From positions 1 to 64,000 of the forward strand of contig JAAXCT010000634.1 in NCBI GenBank assembly GCA_012490785.1: a DNA stretch of 64,000 nt, in the 5' to 3' direction. The position numbers were made by a program, and so were the translations under genes. Shown in pieces: positions 32,565 to 43,963 of this stretch; position 1 is the stretch's first letter, and every line of letters starts with the position of its first letter. The notes beneath the pieces are model-generated. The model was given only the letters and a program-made list of their open reading frames with translations. It did no database searches and was not told the origin of the DNA. Source of the DNA: Eragrostis nindensis (taxonomy: Eukaryota > Streptophyta > Magnoliopsida > Poales > Poaceae).

Positions 32565-33898
32565 TGACTTCCAAGCAAGAGCGTCAAACTCACCTTCACG
32601 TTTTATTTTCCAAACATAACATCTTGGACTGTTATCTTTGGAATAGTTTCCTCATCAAGATAAGTACTGTGCGCATTCCAAACTGCAAACTCTTCATTGT
32701 TGATCTGATAGTAGGTTTACTTTTTTTGCACAAGATAATACGGACTCTCACCAAACATGGAGACATTTTTTGAATACATTTGTTCAAATATACAAGGAAT
32801 ATCCTCCATTGTTGACAAACAAAATTGTTCCGTAGAAAGTTTGAGGTCATGTTTGTGGAGATGAATGTTCCATGGAGCCGTTTAGATATTGTCATGGCAA
32901 TTGACTCTAATTCTGGGTGATCGCTAGAATAAACGCTCCCGAAGGTAAGAACCTTGAAGAAATACCAATATGCCTCTGATGGTAGAAAATTTAATACAAG
33001 AGCATGTGTAGTACCAATTTTCTTAACTTGGTTCGATCTACTCGTTATTATGATTCTCCTACCTCGTCCAAGGTAGACGCCATACGATGAGTACAAACTG
33101 TCCCATGCCACCTCATCAACATCCCCTGAGAGCTCGATAACAATGAGTATTCTCTCATTCTGTCTCATTTCCACATATTCCATGCTGTAAAGATTCTCAT
33201 TGTTAATAGTGTCTCCAGTAAATAATATGATTTCTGAAAAGTAGTCACGCACTCTTGCGTCATTGCAAACATGCGCAATTAAGGTGCTCTTTCCAACCCA
33301 TGTGGGACCAACAATTGGTAGAACACCCACACTTTCTGTTACTGGATGATCTTTTCGCATCAAAAATTCCATGACCATCTCCATTTCCATTTGACGACCA
33401 AATATGCACTTTCCAATAAACAAGTGCGTGCTATAAGGTTGTCTATATAGTGGAGGATAATTATTCAAAAACATAACAAGCCCACTCATATCCTCTATGA
33501 TCTTATTCAAAATTGTCCAGCACTTTTTGCAGATCATCCTCCTTATGTGTCCTAACAGAGCTGAAAAAGATACGCTTGGCAGGATTGAATTTGGATAAGG
33601 AAAATGAGTGACTTACATCATGATCTTTAATTTCAAATCCTTGGCTCTTAAAATTGTCCATGATGAAGTATCCACTGTACATTTCTTTCCTCAATAAATT
33701 CAGTTGATGTACCATACCTTGGTTTGTTATGTGCCGTCCCTCTGCTTCCTCAATGATAATACTAGCCCGCAACAAGAGCCGGTCCTGATTGTGTAGCCTC
33801 TTGTCCTTCATGGTCGGTATTGTTTTCTTTGAGTACTTATCAACTGTGGAAGCTATCTCACTCATAATGGCTTTGAAGAATTGCCATTGGGAAATCAA
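32565..33898 (-). pseudogene. C: NB-ARC-like paralogue, frameshifted and split
   Basis: Homologous to B throughout. Near the start, two bases are missing after ATGGCAAT, so the ancestral ATG is out of frame. The Rx-N part (RLLLRASIIIEEAEG, LNLLRKEMYSGYF) and linker read to 33503, where an extra base in an A run (T run in the gene) at 33509-33512 shifts the frame. The second segment has FGRQMEMEMVMEFL, the P-loop GPTWVGKST, VIELSGDVDEVAW, GRRIIITSRS and YWYFFKVLTFGS. A further shift follows KCIQK near 32775, and the frame is open to stops beyond. The segment ends at LAWKS, with the last codons at 26470-26535. At least three frame lesions plus the retroelement make it a pseudogene. Sister of B. 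Confidence 0.85.
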
Positions 33899-34036
33899 AC
33901 TATCCTTCCAAAATTTGGCTATTAATCATCAGGAGCTCACGGTGCAGCCTTTTTGGGATGTCATGTCGAGTGGTGATGTGGAGTACCTGGTTTAACAATG
34001 TACCTATTATACAGTTGCCAAGCATAAAGCATACAG

Positions 34037-34844
34037 TTTTTTTTTTTTTTTTTGCGAAAGGGGGTGGGATTGTATTAAACTTTGGAACAGTACAACCCAC
34101 AACCTTTTACAGTCAGACCCCTGGACACTTTTACAGAAAGGCCCTCAAAGAAAAGGAAAATACAAACGAAGTCCTCTTCCTCTTGAACCTTCCCGATCCA
34201 GCATCTCCTCGCCGTCGGCGACCACGAACAGCAGCATCCGGCCCTCCTCACCGACCAGTCGGCGACCACAACTCATTGTTGATAAAGCCGATTAGATTTG
34301 TACGAGGAAGGCACCATCCCGCCATCGCGACGACCCAAGCCGAAGGAAGAAGATCCGACGCACCACCATCAGGGGAACCGCAGCGAGGAACAAAAGACCG
34401 AAGAAATCGCCGCCACAGCATGACGCCGACCACCCGGAACTGACATCCACCATCGCCGACGCGGCCGGCGAGGGGAACAAAAAGCCATCCCCACTTTCGC
34501 AAAAGAAAGGAAGGCACAAAAGCTCCACACGGCCTCACCTTTGATCTCGTCGCCACCACCGATGACTCCATCGCCAGATCCACCGAGGGAGAGAAGAGAT
34601 CCACCCGCCATCGCTGAGAACGAAGACGGCCGGACCAAACCCTAACGGGCAAACCCTAGACTACTGCTATAACTAGTAGCTAGACAGGACCGGACGGCCG
34701 CTCACCGCCGATCTCTCAGTCCTCCGGAGCCCTGCGGGCCGCCGGAGGAAGGAGAGATCGGACGGGAGCCGCCGCCGGAGAGCGCTCGCCTCTTTCGCCT
34801 CCTCTCGCCTGTAGCAAGGGGATAAGGGAAGAGTCGAGTACAGT
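34037..34844 (-). mobile_element. LINE-like or processed retro-insertion with A tail
   Basis: A T run at 34037-34052 (an A tail on minus) is preceded on that strand by ATACAATCCCACCCCCTTTCG, a common 3' end of grass LINEs. Near-identical 12-mers TAAAGCATACAG (34025-34036) and TAAAGCCTACAG (34845-34856) flank the block. The body is GC-rich with minus frames of 134 aa (34652-34248) and 89 aa that I cannot identify. It could be a short non-autonomous LINE or a retrocopy of an unknown transcript. It sits just upstream of gene C. Confidence 0.55.
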
Positions 34845-34856
34845 TAAAGCCTACAG

Positions 34857-35835
34857 TTGCATCTCGACTTTTACAAAACTAATGAGCTAAAGCCTAGGAT
34901 TTGACACCGTATTCTTGGGATTTAACGCCTCTTTGGAGGAACCTTTAGAACGGACAACTGAGCACTACCAAGGTGCAAGCTTTACAATATACAATAGGAC
35001 AAGCATTGGACAATGTAGTTGCATTCAGGAATTTCTTTGAAGTAATACTGCAGACACTTTAGGCCCTCACAAATGACATCAAGGAAGAACCATTATTGCA
35101 TCTCCTCAATTAAGAATACGTTGAATTCTTTCGGAGAATACGATAAAAACATAGTACGCGTGATATTATTATATATTATCACGATTCATAGTCCCAGTGA
35201 AAGAGGTGCAGATAATTACATAGTAAAGAATAAGCAGAGGGTTAGCAAAATTACAAATCTGAACCATATCTATACAAATAAATCAAATAGTTTCTTAAAA
35301 AATACAAATCAAATAGCAAATTTAACAGAACCAAAAGGTTTCGGTCATTTGTGCAGTTCTAATCTCAAAGCAAAGATCAAATTCCTCTCATCATTATCTT
35401 CTTTCTGACACCATTACTTTTTTAAGAAAAGGGAACATGTGTTAATATTACGACACCGTTACTTCTTTAGGGTTCTGAGACGTGGCCCCTTCTCTTGGCA
35501 AATGAAATACGCGGTAGGTCGGTAGCCAACCACGAGACCCTCTCGGGTATCTCGTTGTGGGTATCTTGCGCAGGGGACAAATTTTGTTAGATCCTTAACG
35601 TTGGCAATTGAAAAAAAGTTGAATGCTATGAGGTTTTTTCTATTCACCACACAGCACCATTTGCTCTGCTATGGTGCGATACTGTCTGAGTAGTCGTTCG
35701 ATGAGGATCCGATGGCTGAACTTGTAGGTGGCAGGCACACCATCGTCATCAACCGGATTTTTCCTAGGAGTAAATATATAGGCAAACACAATTGTACAGA
35801 AGGAAAATAAGGAAAATTGAATACAAACTATACAC
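34857..35835. other. Upstream flank of gene C; no gene seen
   Basis: The block 34895-34965 is shared with B's upstream region. The rest is AT-rich. An 86-codon minus frame at 35640-35900 contains a hydrophobic stretch (CIQFSLFSFCTIVFAYIF) but no recognisable family. Confidence 0.4.
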
Positions 35836-36053
35836 GCCATAACCCAGTTTTGCTTTGGCGTAGGGCGCTCTGCACTTTTTTTTTGAGCACTTGTATGCAA
35901 CGCAAGTCTACATATTTGCGCCCTCGCTCGTGTCGCCGCCGTAGTCCCCGTATTTGCACCACGGCTCGCTTCGCCATTGTCGTGTGATCATCCTCGTCCC
36001 GTCAACGTAAGCACTCTGAGGAATCCTCCTCTTCTCTTATCTGGAACAGTTAC

Positions 36054-39000
36054 TGTGACACCCCGTGTCACTGGTACAGCGAACCCAAACTGAACCAAAT
36101 GAAAAATTCAAATCAAGTGCAAATTCGAAATTCAAATTTCAAATAATGTCAAACCAATGCCTGTGAAGCAAGTTAAAAATTTCAATATAAACTTGTCCAA
36201 CTAATAATTGCAGCAAGAGCATCCGAGTTGGGAATTTTAGGAGATTTTTCCATGATTTTTGAAATTCTGGAAGTGTCTCTAAAAATTCAGAGAAATTCAT
36301 GCAAAATCTGCGGTTACTCGAATTTTAATTCAAATTCTGTTGCTCAAACCTATCTGGACCCAAAAGAGAAGTTGGAGCTGGAGGTTTATCCTATGTTCCC
36401 TGAATTTCTCATAATTTTTGGATGTCTGGAAGATTCCCTTTTTATTCGACAAACTTGGCAGCATGAAATTTTAGTTCATTCAAATTCGGGTCAAATTTGA
36501 TCCTTGTGAAGGAACTCAAAGTTTTCAATAGCAACCTACCCGAAACAAAATACGTCCGTATAGCTCATCTCAAAAGATAATTTTGGAGAATTTTTGGTGA
36601 GTTTACAAATTCTTTTGGATGCCCAAATAAATCCCCAAATCTTCAAAAGTATCCAACTTTGACCAGCTATATTTTGAAATATGCTGGGAGTTCAGCTGTG
36701 CATGTTGGCCAGACGATAGATCTCTTCGAGATCTTTCCAACGGTACCCAATTTGCTATTTTTGGAGTTCGTTTACTAGTCCAAATTGTGTGCACAAATTT
36801 GGGGAAAATCAGCTTTTGAATAATTCGAAAAATTCGGAAGATGCCGTGGGGCCCGCTCGTCAGCCGCACGCCTCTCACTGAAGACCGCCGAGTTCTGCCG
36901 CCGCGTGGCCGGCGGTGTACGGCGACACCGCGCGGTGCTTGGGCCCGCAGCTCGCCTCGCCACGGCGTAAGGACGCGCCCTCGCTCACTCCCGGTTCTCT
37001 CCCTCTCTCTTTTTCCCACGCTCTCCTCACTCCCCGTCGCAAACCCTAGCTCCTCCACCGCCATCTCCGCGCCCGAGCTCACCGCCCGCAGTTCGCCGTC
37101 GTCAAGCTTTTTCCGACCGGGCTGCTGTGGGAAATGGGTGCGCCGCGACGCCGTTGAGCTTTCCCTGGCGTCCGTAGCCTCCTTTCCGACGTGAAGAGGG
37201 TGAATCAATCCTTCTTCTCCGAGTACGGCAATCACCACCACGCCTCCTCGCCGTCGATTCGCGCCCTCCGGTTAGCCTCGACGTCGACTTGTTACATCCT
37301 GGTGTTCGTAACTCACTCGCGCACGTCACTCAACCATCTTTTTCCCTTTTACTCCACCCAGGTCGCCGGCATTCCATTTTCCCCTTCCGCCACCGTTCAC
37401 CGCCGCGAAGAGCTCCCTGGTGAACTTCACCCTCCCAGCTTCCACGACGACGATACCACTCACGCCAAGCCTCTCTACAGTGCCGTGAAGCTCTCCGTCC
37501 TGCTCCGAGTCGCCGCCAAGCTCTCCTCCGCCCCCGCGACGACGCCGAACCACCTTGACCCGCCGCCCCTCGTCGCCGACCAAGCTCCGGCCGCCCCCGC
37601 TCATCGACGACCTGTAGGTGAACTCGCCGACCCACGCCGCCCCCTCCCGTGCTCTCCTTGCTCCCGTTGGCTGCCGGGAAGCCGCTCCGGCGAGCGCGCC
37701 GCCGCGCACCGGCCATCGCCGGCGAGCCGACCGCCGCCAGCCCAACACTGTTGGCCCAGCCCAAGCCCAGTTCTGTGCGGCCCAGCTACGGTTTAATCTT
37801 TTCGCGTTTTGTTTTAAATCTCCGAAATTCCAGAAAACATTCAACAATTCGTAATAAATCGAAATAAAATCAGAAAAATGCAAATTCAATTTTTTTTTGG
37901 ACTCCTTGTGAGCAGCTCTATCCAACAAAAATGTCAAGCTGCGATAAAGCGTTTATCTGTTTTCTGTAAAAGTACAAATTTGCAGATCTCGTTTAATCCT
38001 TAATAAATTATCTGTTGCTCCTTAAATCATGAACACTTGCATGCTTAAACAGTACCTAACAACACACCTACAGAGCATTTTTCCACTGTCAGGTCATGCT
38101 TAATTATTTGACTATGATTTAAATCGTGTTTTGCATTGTGCAAATTGTTATAAATAATCTATAATGCAATAAATCACCAAACTTCACCATAAATTAGTTT
38201 CAGTGGTACTCTTCACCAGAAAAATGCCACTGGACCAAAAATAATTCCTGAAGTTCATTGCTCTAATTAATCAACTTGAATTAAGTAAAGTAATTAACTT
38301 AATCAAGAGTCAATGAAGGAAATACTTCAGACGAAAATACTTAATTAAGTTTTGCACTTACAGTGTAAATGACTGTCCGAAATAATTAAATCATATTGCA
38401 TCATATCATCGCGTCTAACGTGCATTATTTCCTTGTCATATAGTGACCGAGGAGACTCCGGAGCCACTGGACTTCCAGCTGCCGGAGGAGGAGGCACACC
38501 AGGAGGAGGAGCAGCAGACTGACACCACCGCTGACCCTGTTAGCGTAGCTCCTGAGCCAGGCAAGCCCCGGTGCATGCCTTCCTATTTAGGATTTTTGTT
38601 TCTCACTTGTTTTGGGGCTAGTAATTGATTGTGCATTAGGTTTATTAGGAGATGATGTGAAACCTTAGAACTGCATTAGGGCTACCCTTCCAGATCCTAC
38701 CTTGTGTCCTATTTTTGTAGCAGTTGGTTCTAGGTTATCATTAGAATCTGCTATGCTTAGTGGCTAGTATTCGGTAGAAGACGAGTGGTAGGTCCCACTC
38801 GCGAGATAGGAGTTACTCTGGATTGTACTAGCAGAATTTAGGTTGTTACAGACCGGACGGGGATTGTTGTGTAGGATGGTTGGAGAAGGCTGGGCCTTCA
38901 CGGTGGTAGCCCCGTCTGCGTCGATTAAGGACCGTTCGTTGTTGGCCCCGCTGAGCAAGTTTGAACGTACTGATTCACATGCTGGTGTTTTATGGGCCCA

Positions 39001-39988
39001 GTAAACCTATGTAGCCTATGTCGCTCTGGATGTCTGGTGGATACTTTACTCTTTCTATCATGTTACTGGGGAGAGGAAGGGATAACGTTCTGCGTGGGTG
39101 GGCGTCTGGGACGACAACCACGGCGGGAGACCCCTTCCTCGGGGGGAGTAGAATCTGATACAGCTCTGGTGGTGTACAGCGTGAAAGGTTGCTATGTGTG
39201 GCCTTCGTGGCGCACATGGCGTGTGGTCAGGTTTCTCCTGCAGGATGTACATCGATGCCGCCGCTCTCGGAAATGAGCACCCACTTGTTCACTGAGTCAC
39301 ATCGTAGTGTGATTATGGATGAGGATGATGATGATGATGCTAGTTTATTGGTTATCTTCATATATCATGCTGTATACTGCTTCTACCTGATGTATTGTTA
39401 CTTTATTCCTGTTTTAGAGTTAAGTGCACTGTTTATTGGTTAAGTACTTAATTGAGATTAAAACTTGAAAGTAAGGACCAAGTAATTAGTGCGGCTTTAT
39501 GCAAGTGAGTCAGCCTACCCCTTGTAGCCCCTGCATTCTAGGAGTCGGCTGTAGTTAGCCACGTTGACGGGTAAGTCTTGCTGAGTAACTAGTACTCAGG
39601 GTTTGGCTCTTTATGTTTTTGTGCAGGTAGTACCTTCATCCCTGACTCCACAGGTGGAGGTGGTCAGTGGGACGGCCAGCTTCCTTTTGGCTGGACGGCT
39701 CACTGGGAGACTGAGGAGTGAGTTACTCCTGTGTTCGCATTCTGAGGGCTTGGAATGCGAACTTCTTCTCGTGAAAGCGTGTATCGTCACTTTATCGTAG
39801 TTGTCGTTGCTTCTTTTGGACCTAATCGTGTTGTAAACTCTTTAAAACTTCCGCTGTGCGACTCTGTGTTTTAATTCGGACTAATGTAATAACTTTAAGA
39901 TTTAAATTGTGCCTATTTATGTGTTGTACTGTTGCGTCTGTTCATCAGCGCGGACCGACTCGATCCTGTGAAAAGCGGAGACGCTACA
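36054..39988 (+). mobile_element. Solo LTR, 3.9 kb, TSD GTTAC
   Basis: Starts TGTGACACCCCGTGTCACTGG and ends AAAGCGGAGACGCTACA. Perfect 5-bp flanks GTTAC at 36049-36053 and 39989-39993. TG...CA ends with a 5-bp TSD and no internal domain define a solo LTR. The length fits the long LTRs of Tekay/Del-type Ty3/gypsy elements, an assignment made from the end sequence only. From about 38442 it contains an open frame with an acidic peptide (TPEPLDFQLPEEE..., PEPGKPRCMP), also readable in the other two solo LTRs. Confidence 0.85.
38442..38628 (+). other. Conserved acidic open frame inside the solo LTR
   Basis: The frame reads TEETPEPLDFQLPEEE, a Glu/Gln-rich stretch, then VAPEPGKPRCMP and stops 15 codons later. 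It opens with GTG, not ATG. Corresponding frames occur on the minus strand in the other two solo LTRs: near 28385-28525 (TPEPLDFKLPEEV, FVPEPGKPRCMP) and 60900-60765 (TPEPLDVQLPEE, VAPEPGKPRCIP). A conserved reading frame in an LTR is unusual. It may be a leader exon spliced to gag, or a relic. Confidence 0.5.
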
Positions 39989-40240
39989 GTTACGCTCCCC
40001 TGCCGATTTACTATTGTTGTCAGGGAATTGTACGGAGACTAGGAGAAGGTATGGAAGATCCCATATTTAATTTCTCGTCTTCACCACGTCCGTTGTTTTG
40101 ATCTTACCTTGAAGAATTCCATGGATAGCCAATTGTGAATTGTACCAATATTTTACGTAGCGACGAGGACGACACAAGCGACGGTGCCAATACGGGAGCG
40201 AGGACGAAAAGGCGGATGCCCGTCTGGCGTTTGTTACTTA

Positions 40241-41258
40241 GGTAGTGTTTGGATGGATGTATCACCCCCGTTCTGCATCAAATGATCCTGAATCGGAGGC
40301 GTCCCTGTGTTTGGTTACTTGAATGGAACGAGCTCGTACAGAACAGACTCATACAGATTCGAGGAATATTCCATAGAGACACCGCATCATCCCGTGCGGG
40401 AAAAAAGACCGCACCACGCCGTTCAGGATGCAGCGCTCGTGATTCGCTCACCGCCCGTGAATCTTCTTCCCTTTTCCTTCTGGCGCATCTATCCCTTGTC
40501 ATCCCGACCTCCCGTTGGCTCTTCCGGTGGCGCCGCTGCCGGCCCTCTCGGCATGCCCATCTCCGGCGGCAACCGCGAGCCATCTCGCCCTCACACACCG
40601 AAGCTTCTGTCGCCGGCGCTATCACCGCACCCATCGCCCGCCTCCTGGCCGCACGCCTCACTGCTGCAAGCACCGCCGCCAAACGATTGCTCGGCAACGG
40701 CAGACAGCACATGGTTGGGAATCCCAACTTGGGATCGAGGATCGAGTAGATAGATGGAGGGTTGAGGAGATAAGGATGCAATAGTGGAAGAATGGATAAG
40801 GCCGTGCGCCTGTGCCAAACTGCCAACACTGGATGAAGGTCAATTCTAGGATTACTCTATTATTAATAGGCCTTAATTGGATGACATATAATATCCAGGT
40901 CTTTCTTGCATTATTTGATTATTTTCATTATTTGTATTCCATAGCAATGCCCAATTTTTTTCTTAAATATAAAACTATAATAATCAAAATTAAGGTGTTA
41001 GGGATAAATTAATGTAGTTATACATATAAAGGTAAAGCTACCACATATGAAAGGAAGGTTACTATACTTGACCTATTCAATCAACCAAACATGAACATGT
41101 ACCATCCTGAACCATTCCATACAGTCAAACAAACAAAAGCATGAACCATCTCATTCAGACAACCAAACATCCTACCTGAACCATTTGATGCGGAATCATC
41201 TCATTCGCTGAGCCATTCCATTCAGGATGGAACTGATACAAGCAACCAAACACATAAT
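40241..41258. mobile_element. About 1-kb DNA element with TTTGG-type TIRs
   Basis: The left end GGTAGTGTTTGGATGGATGTATCA is mirrored at the right by TTATGTGTTTGG, TTGCTTGTATCAG read inward. It interrupts the right terminal region of the 35838-41290 element. The interior includes a GC-rich segment (40390-40740) with overlapping frames. It resembles PIF/hAT-type elements, but no TSD was secured. Confidence 0.5.
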
Positions 41259-41781
41259 AAGTGCAGAGCGCCCTGCGCCAGAGCAAAACTATATAGGCAT
41301 ATAAAAGTAAGGGAAAATTGGTTCAGTAGCATCGAAAGTTCGCCGGTTACGTAAAATACCAATGAAAGTTCGTCCCTTCGGAATGTAGCACTGAAAGTTG
41401 CAATTGTACTCTGAATTTACCAATTTCCTTAGAATGACTGAACGAAATGACCCTAATGCCCTTGGCCCAGCTCAGGCAAAACAGAGCCCCTCTTCCTCAC
41501 GAACAGAGGCGCAGCCATTTTCTTCCTCACGAAGCCGCCGTCGATTGCTCCTCGTCCAGCTGCCGCCGGCCTGAGGAGAGAAAGGAAGACCCGCCGCCGC
41601 TGCTCCCTTGAAGACCTGCCGCCGCCGGTTCCTTGAAGACCCGCCGCCGCCCCTCTCCCTGAAGACCCGACGCGGCCCTAGCTCGACGCCCGCCCTGTCC
41701 AGTTCGGCGACGACGCGGCGCTGCCCAGCTCCACCACGAGGCGTCGCCCCGCTCCACCGCAGGTCAATGGCTTGATTCACG

Positions 41782-42243
41782 ATGACCCGACGCCCTGCAG
41801 AACAAGTGGAGTATTCCATAATTGATATGGAGAAAGATGTCTTCCAACATTGTAGCTGGGCAAGCAATGAGGAGGCTAATTTCTGGTATGATGGAGACAA
41901 CGGTCAAATGGTTCGTCTTGGTAGTGACCAAGAGTTTTTTTTTTTGAACAATGAGCAGGAGCACTGCTCTTTCATTTAAGAAGAAGGAGGTAGTGACCAA
42001 GAGTTGTTAACTTTGTTAGGAGCGTCAAAAATTGTGAAGTTTATCATGACTGTTGGTAGGTCTGAAATGAACGAGTGTGATGACAACTTGGCTGTTGTGC
42101 ATGAGATGAATGAGCTGCAGATCGAACCGAGAATTGCGGAGAGTGAGCTGCAAATCGTGGTCATAGATGAACTCATAGTTCCTGAAGTTGTTGATCTGTT
42201 TTGTAACTGGTACCATTTGATATGTAGCACTGTTAGCACTTGA
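41782..42243 (+). pseudogene. Possible N-terminal MULE transposase remnant, split by a LINE tail
   Basis: The upstream part reads IDMEKDVFQHCSWASNEEA and NFWYDGDNGQMVRLGSDQE. A 52-bp insertion plus its TSD follows. The downstream part resumes with ASKIVKFIMTVGRSEMNEC and ELQIVVIDELIVPE to a stop at 42243. An acidic, mixed alpha/beta region of this kind is found in front of the catalytic domain in some MULE transposases, an assignment made from context. The catalytic part is missing. A captured host gene is the alternative. Confidence 0.4.
41937..41988 (-). mobile_element. 52-bp 5'-truncated LINE tail with perfect 17-bp TSD
   Basis: GGTAGTGACCAAGAGTT occurs at 41920-41936 and 41989-42005. Between them is a T run followed by GAACAATGAGCAGGAGC and TGCTCTTTCATTTAAG, which on the minus strand is a LINE-like 3' end with an A tail. 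It is an extreme example of 5' truncation. Confidence 0.85.
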
Positions 42244-42723
42244 TATGTTTATGTGAGTCTGAATGTTGTTGAACCATGCTTTTGTGCTCACGCCAAGTTG
42301 ATAGTGTGGCTGTTGTTTTCTTTTATTTTAGTCGAGCGGCTGTTCCTTTTCTTTTAGATAGTTCGGCTGTTTTTTTTTGGGATGCCAAGTTGATAGTACA
42401 AGCAGCCACACCAATCTGAACGAACAGCCAAGGGCAAATTGTCCAAGAAATAAGACAATGCTATTTTTCGAGTAGTTATGCACCTTTTAGTGGTATTTTC
42501 CGTTAGGTGGAACTTTCAGTGGTATTTTCCGTGAACCTGGAACTTTCAGTGCTACTGAACCAATTTTCCCTAAAAGTAAAACCAATCGTCTGAAGACGGT
42601 TAACCAATCTTGTTGGGGTGTCTTAATTCCTCTTCAATGTTTTATTTATATAAGTCAATGGACTAATTTAATTTTGCCTGCTCATCAGAAGAGACTTGGT
42701 TTACAAGGACTAAGACGAATAAT

Positions 42724-43161
42724 CACTGCCGGAAACCTGTTGTTTGCCGAGTGCCCGCCGGTTTGCCGAGAGCTTTTCATCGGACACTCAGCAAACTAGT
42801 CTTTTGTCGAGTGTCCCAGGGGCAGCACTCCATCTTTGCTGGGTGCTGAGTCCATGACACTCGGCAAACAGCAAAAAAACACTCGACAAACAACACCCTT
42901 CGGCAAATTTTCGCACGGACAGGCACGTGCGACGGCCATCAGAAACGGATTGGCCGTCAGAGCGCTGGGCAAACATGACGTCACGGTCTGTCGTGCCGTT
43001 ATGTGCCTTTTTTTGGCCGTGTGCCACATCGGCACTCGGCAAAGTGTTTGCCGAGTGCCGGCATATAGCACTCGGCAAAAAGCCCACGGCTTACCAAGTG
43101 TCGGCAAGGGGCTCTTTGCCGAGTGCTCTAGCACTCGACAAACAGCAGGTTTTCTGTAGTG
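42724..43161. mobile_element. Mini-CACTA, 438 bp, TSD AAT
   Basis: Ends CACTGCCGGAAACCTG at the left and CACTACAGAAAACCTG read inward from the right; AAT at 42721-42723 and 43162-43164. The TTTGCCGAGTG / CACTCGGCAAA subterminal motif is repeated about ten times in both orientations, as in grass CACTA elements, where it binds the element's DNA-binding protein. No transposase is present. The CACTG variant end on one side may lower mobility. Confidence 0.9.
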
Positions 43162-43164
43162 AAT

Positions 43165-43960
43165 CTGTACAATGTGCTCTACTTACATGGTTGATTTATA
43201 GTTACCAAATTATTTTTGCAGATTTTTGCATCATTTTTAAATAACTTTTCATTGAGAATGATTTTTATTGTGTAAAACAAACTATGTAAACACTGAGGAA
43301 AAAATCTAAAAAAAAATACATTGTCAGAGATTGCAACCATGTATCTCTATGCAAAGTTTCACATTGTAATGTATTTTGTGTAATGAGATAAAACAGTTAA
43401 AAAATCACTTTTTCCTTGTCTAGTGTGGTGCATTTAAGAAACCACACTTTGAGTGCGCCACACCTAAGTACGAGAGTTGGAGTGTGCTGTGTCAGACCCA
43501 ATTCTAAAATCCGTTGTGCATCCTGTATTAGTCTATGGAGCAATAGCTGATACACACAAGAACATGTATATGATGATCTCAAATATACTTTGAATAGGTA
43601 AATAAGTATAATATACGTGATATAGGACCTTTAGTGGTGGTACAGAAAGGACTCATAACTATCCAAGTCCATCCAACTGACTAATGGTGAAGCAGACATC
43701 AGAAAACCATGGCTCATTGCCACAGGCGGACTTGGGAAGCACAACCGAAAACCCAAATGTCGTCGTCTTCTAAGAAGACTTCTCTTACTAAACCAACAAT
43801 TACAAGAGCATGAATACTTAAGATATTTCGCAACACTACCCAAGGTATGTATACATTCAAATTTGGTCTTAGCAAGGAACAGACTGTAGGGTTCATCTGC
43901 AGAGAAAATTCTATGCAAGGTTCACTAAATCAAAGTGAAGGATTCATAAATAAAATAGAG
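43165..43960. other. No gene recognised
   Basis: A minus frame of 95 codons at 43918-43631 (HRIFSADEPYSLFLAKTKFE) has no family I can name. An overlapping 60-codon minus frame includes REVFLEDDDIWVFGCASQ. The rest is AT-rich. Confidence 0.35.
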
Positions 43961-43963
43961 AAT

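Larger units (their letters stand above)
35838..41290. mobile_element. DNA element with inverted ends, host of two nested insertions
   Basis: The left end reads GTTTTGCTTTGGCGTAGGG and then CGCTCTGCAC; the right end is its inverse (GTGCAGAGCGCCCTGCGCC and GAGCAAAAC). Inward from these, further inverted similarity is seen (CGCCCTCGCTCGTG against CGTCCTCGCTCCCG). Removal of the solo LTR (36054-39988) and the element at 40241-41258 leaves about 500 bp, the size of a MITE. No TSD could be fixed, so the class is open. Confidence 0.5.
41311..42570 (+). mobile_element. MULE (Mutator-like element), 1260 bp, with 9-bp TSD
   Basis: Perfect 9-bp flanks TAAAAGTAA at 41302-41310 and 42571-42579. Inverted ends: GGGAAAATTGGTTCAGTAGC at the left and the same 20 bases read inward from the right, with similarity going on for about 60 bp (GAAAGTTC repeats). 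A 9-bp TSD with long TIRs is the Mutator signature. The interior has a GC-rich segment (41480-41765) and an open frame from about 41782 to 42243 interrupted by a LINE tail. No catalytic transposase domain is seen. Confidence 0.9.

Noticed and set aside
37191..37937. Frames of 201 and 203 codons on opposite strands
   Set aside because: Same GC-rich LTR region as above; no domain and no consistent strand.
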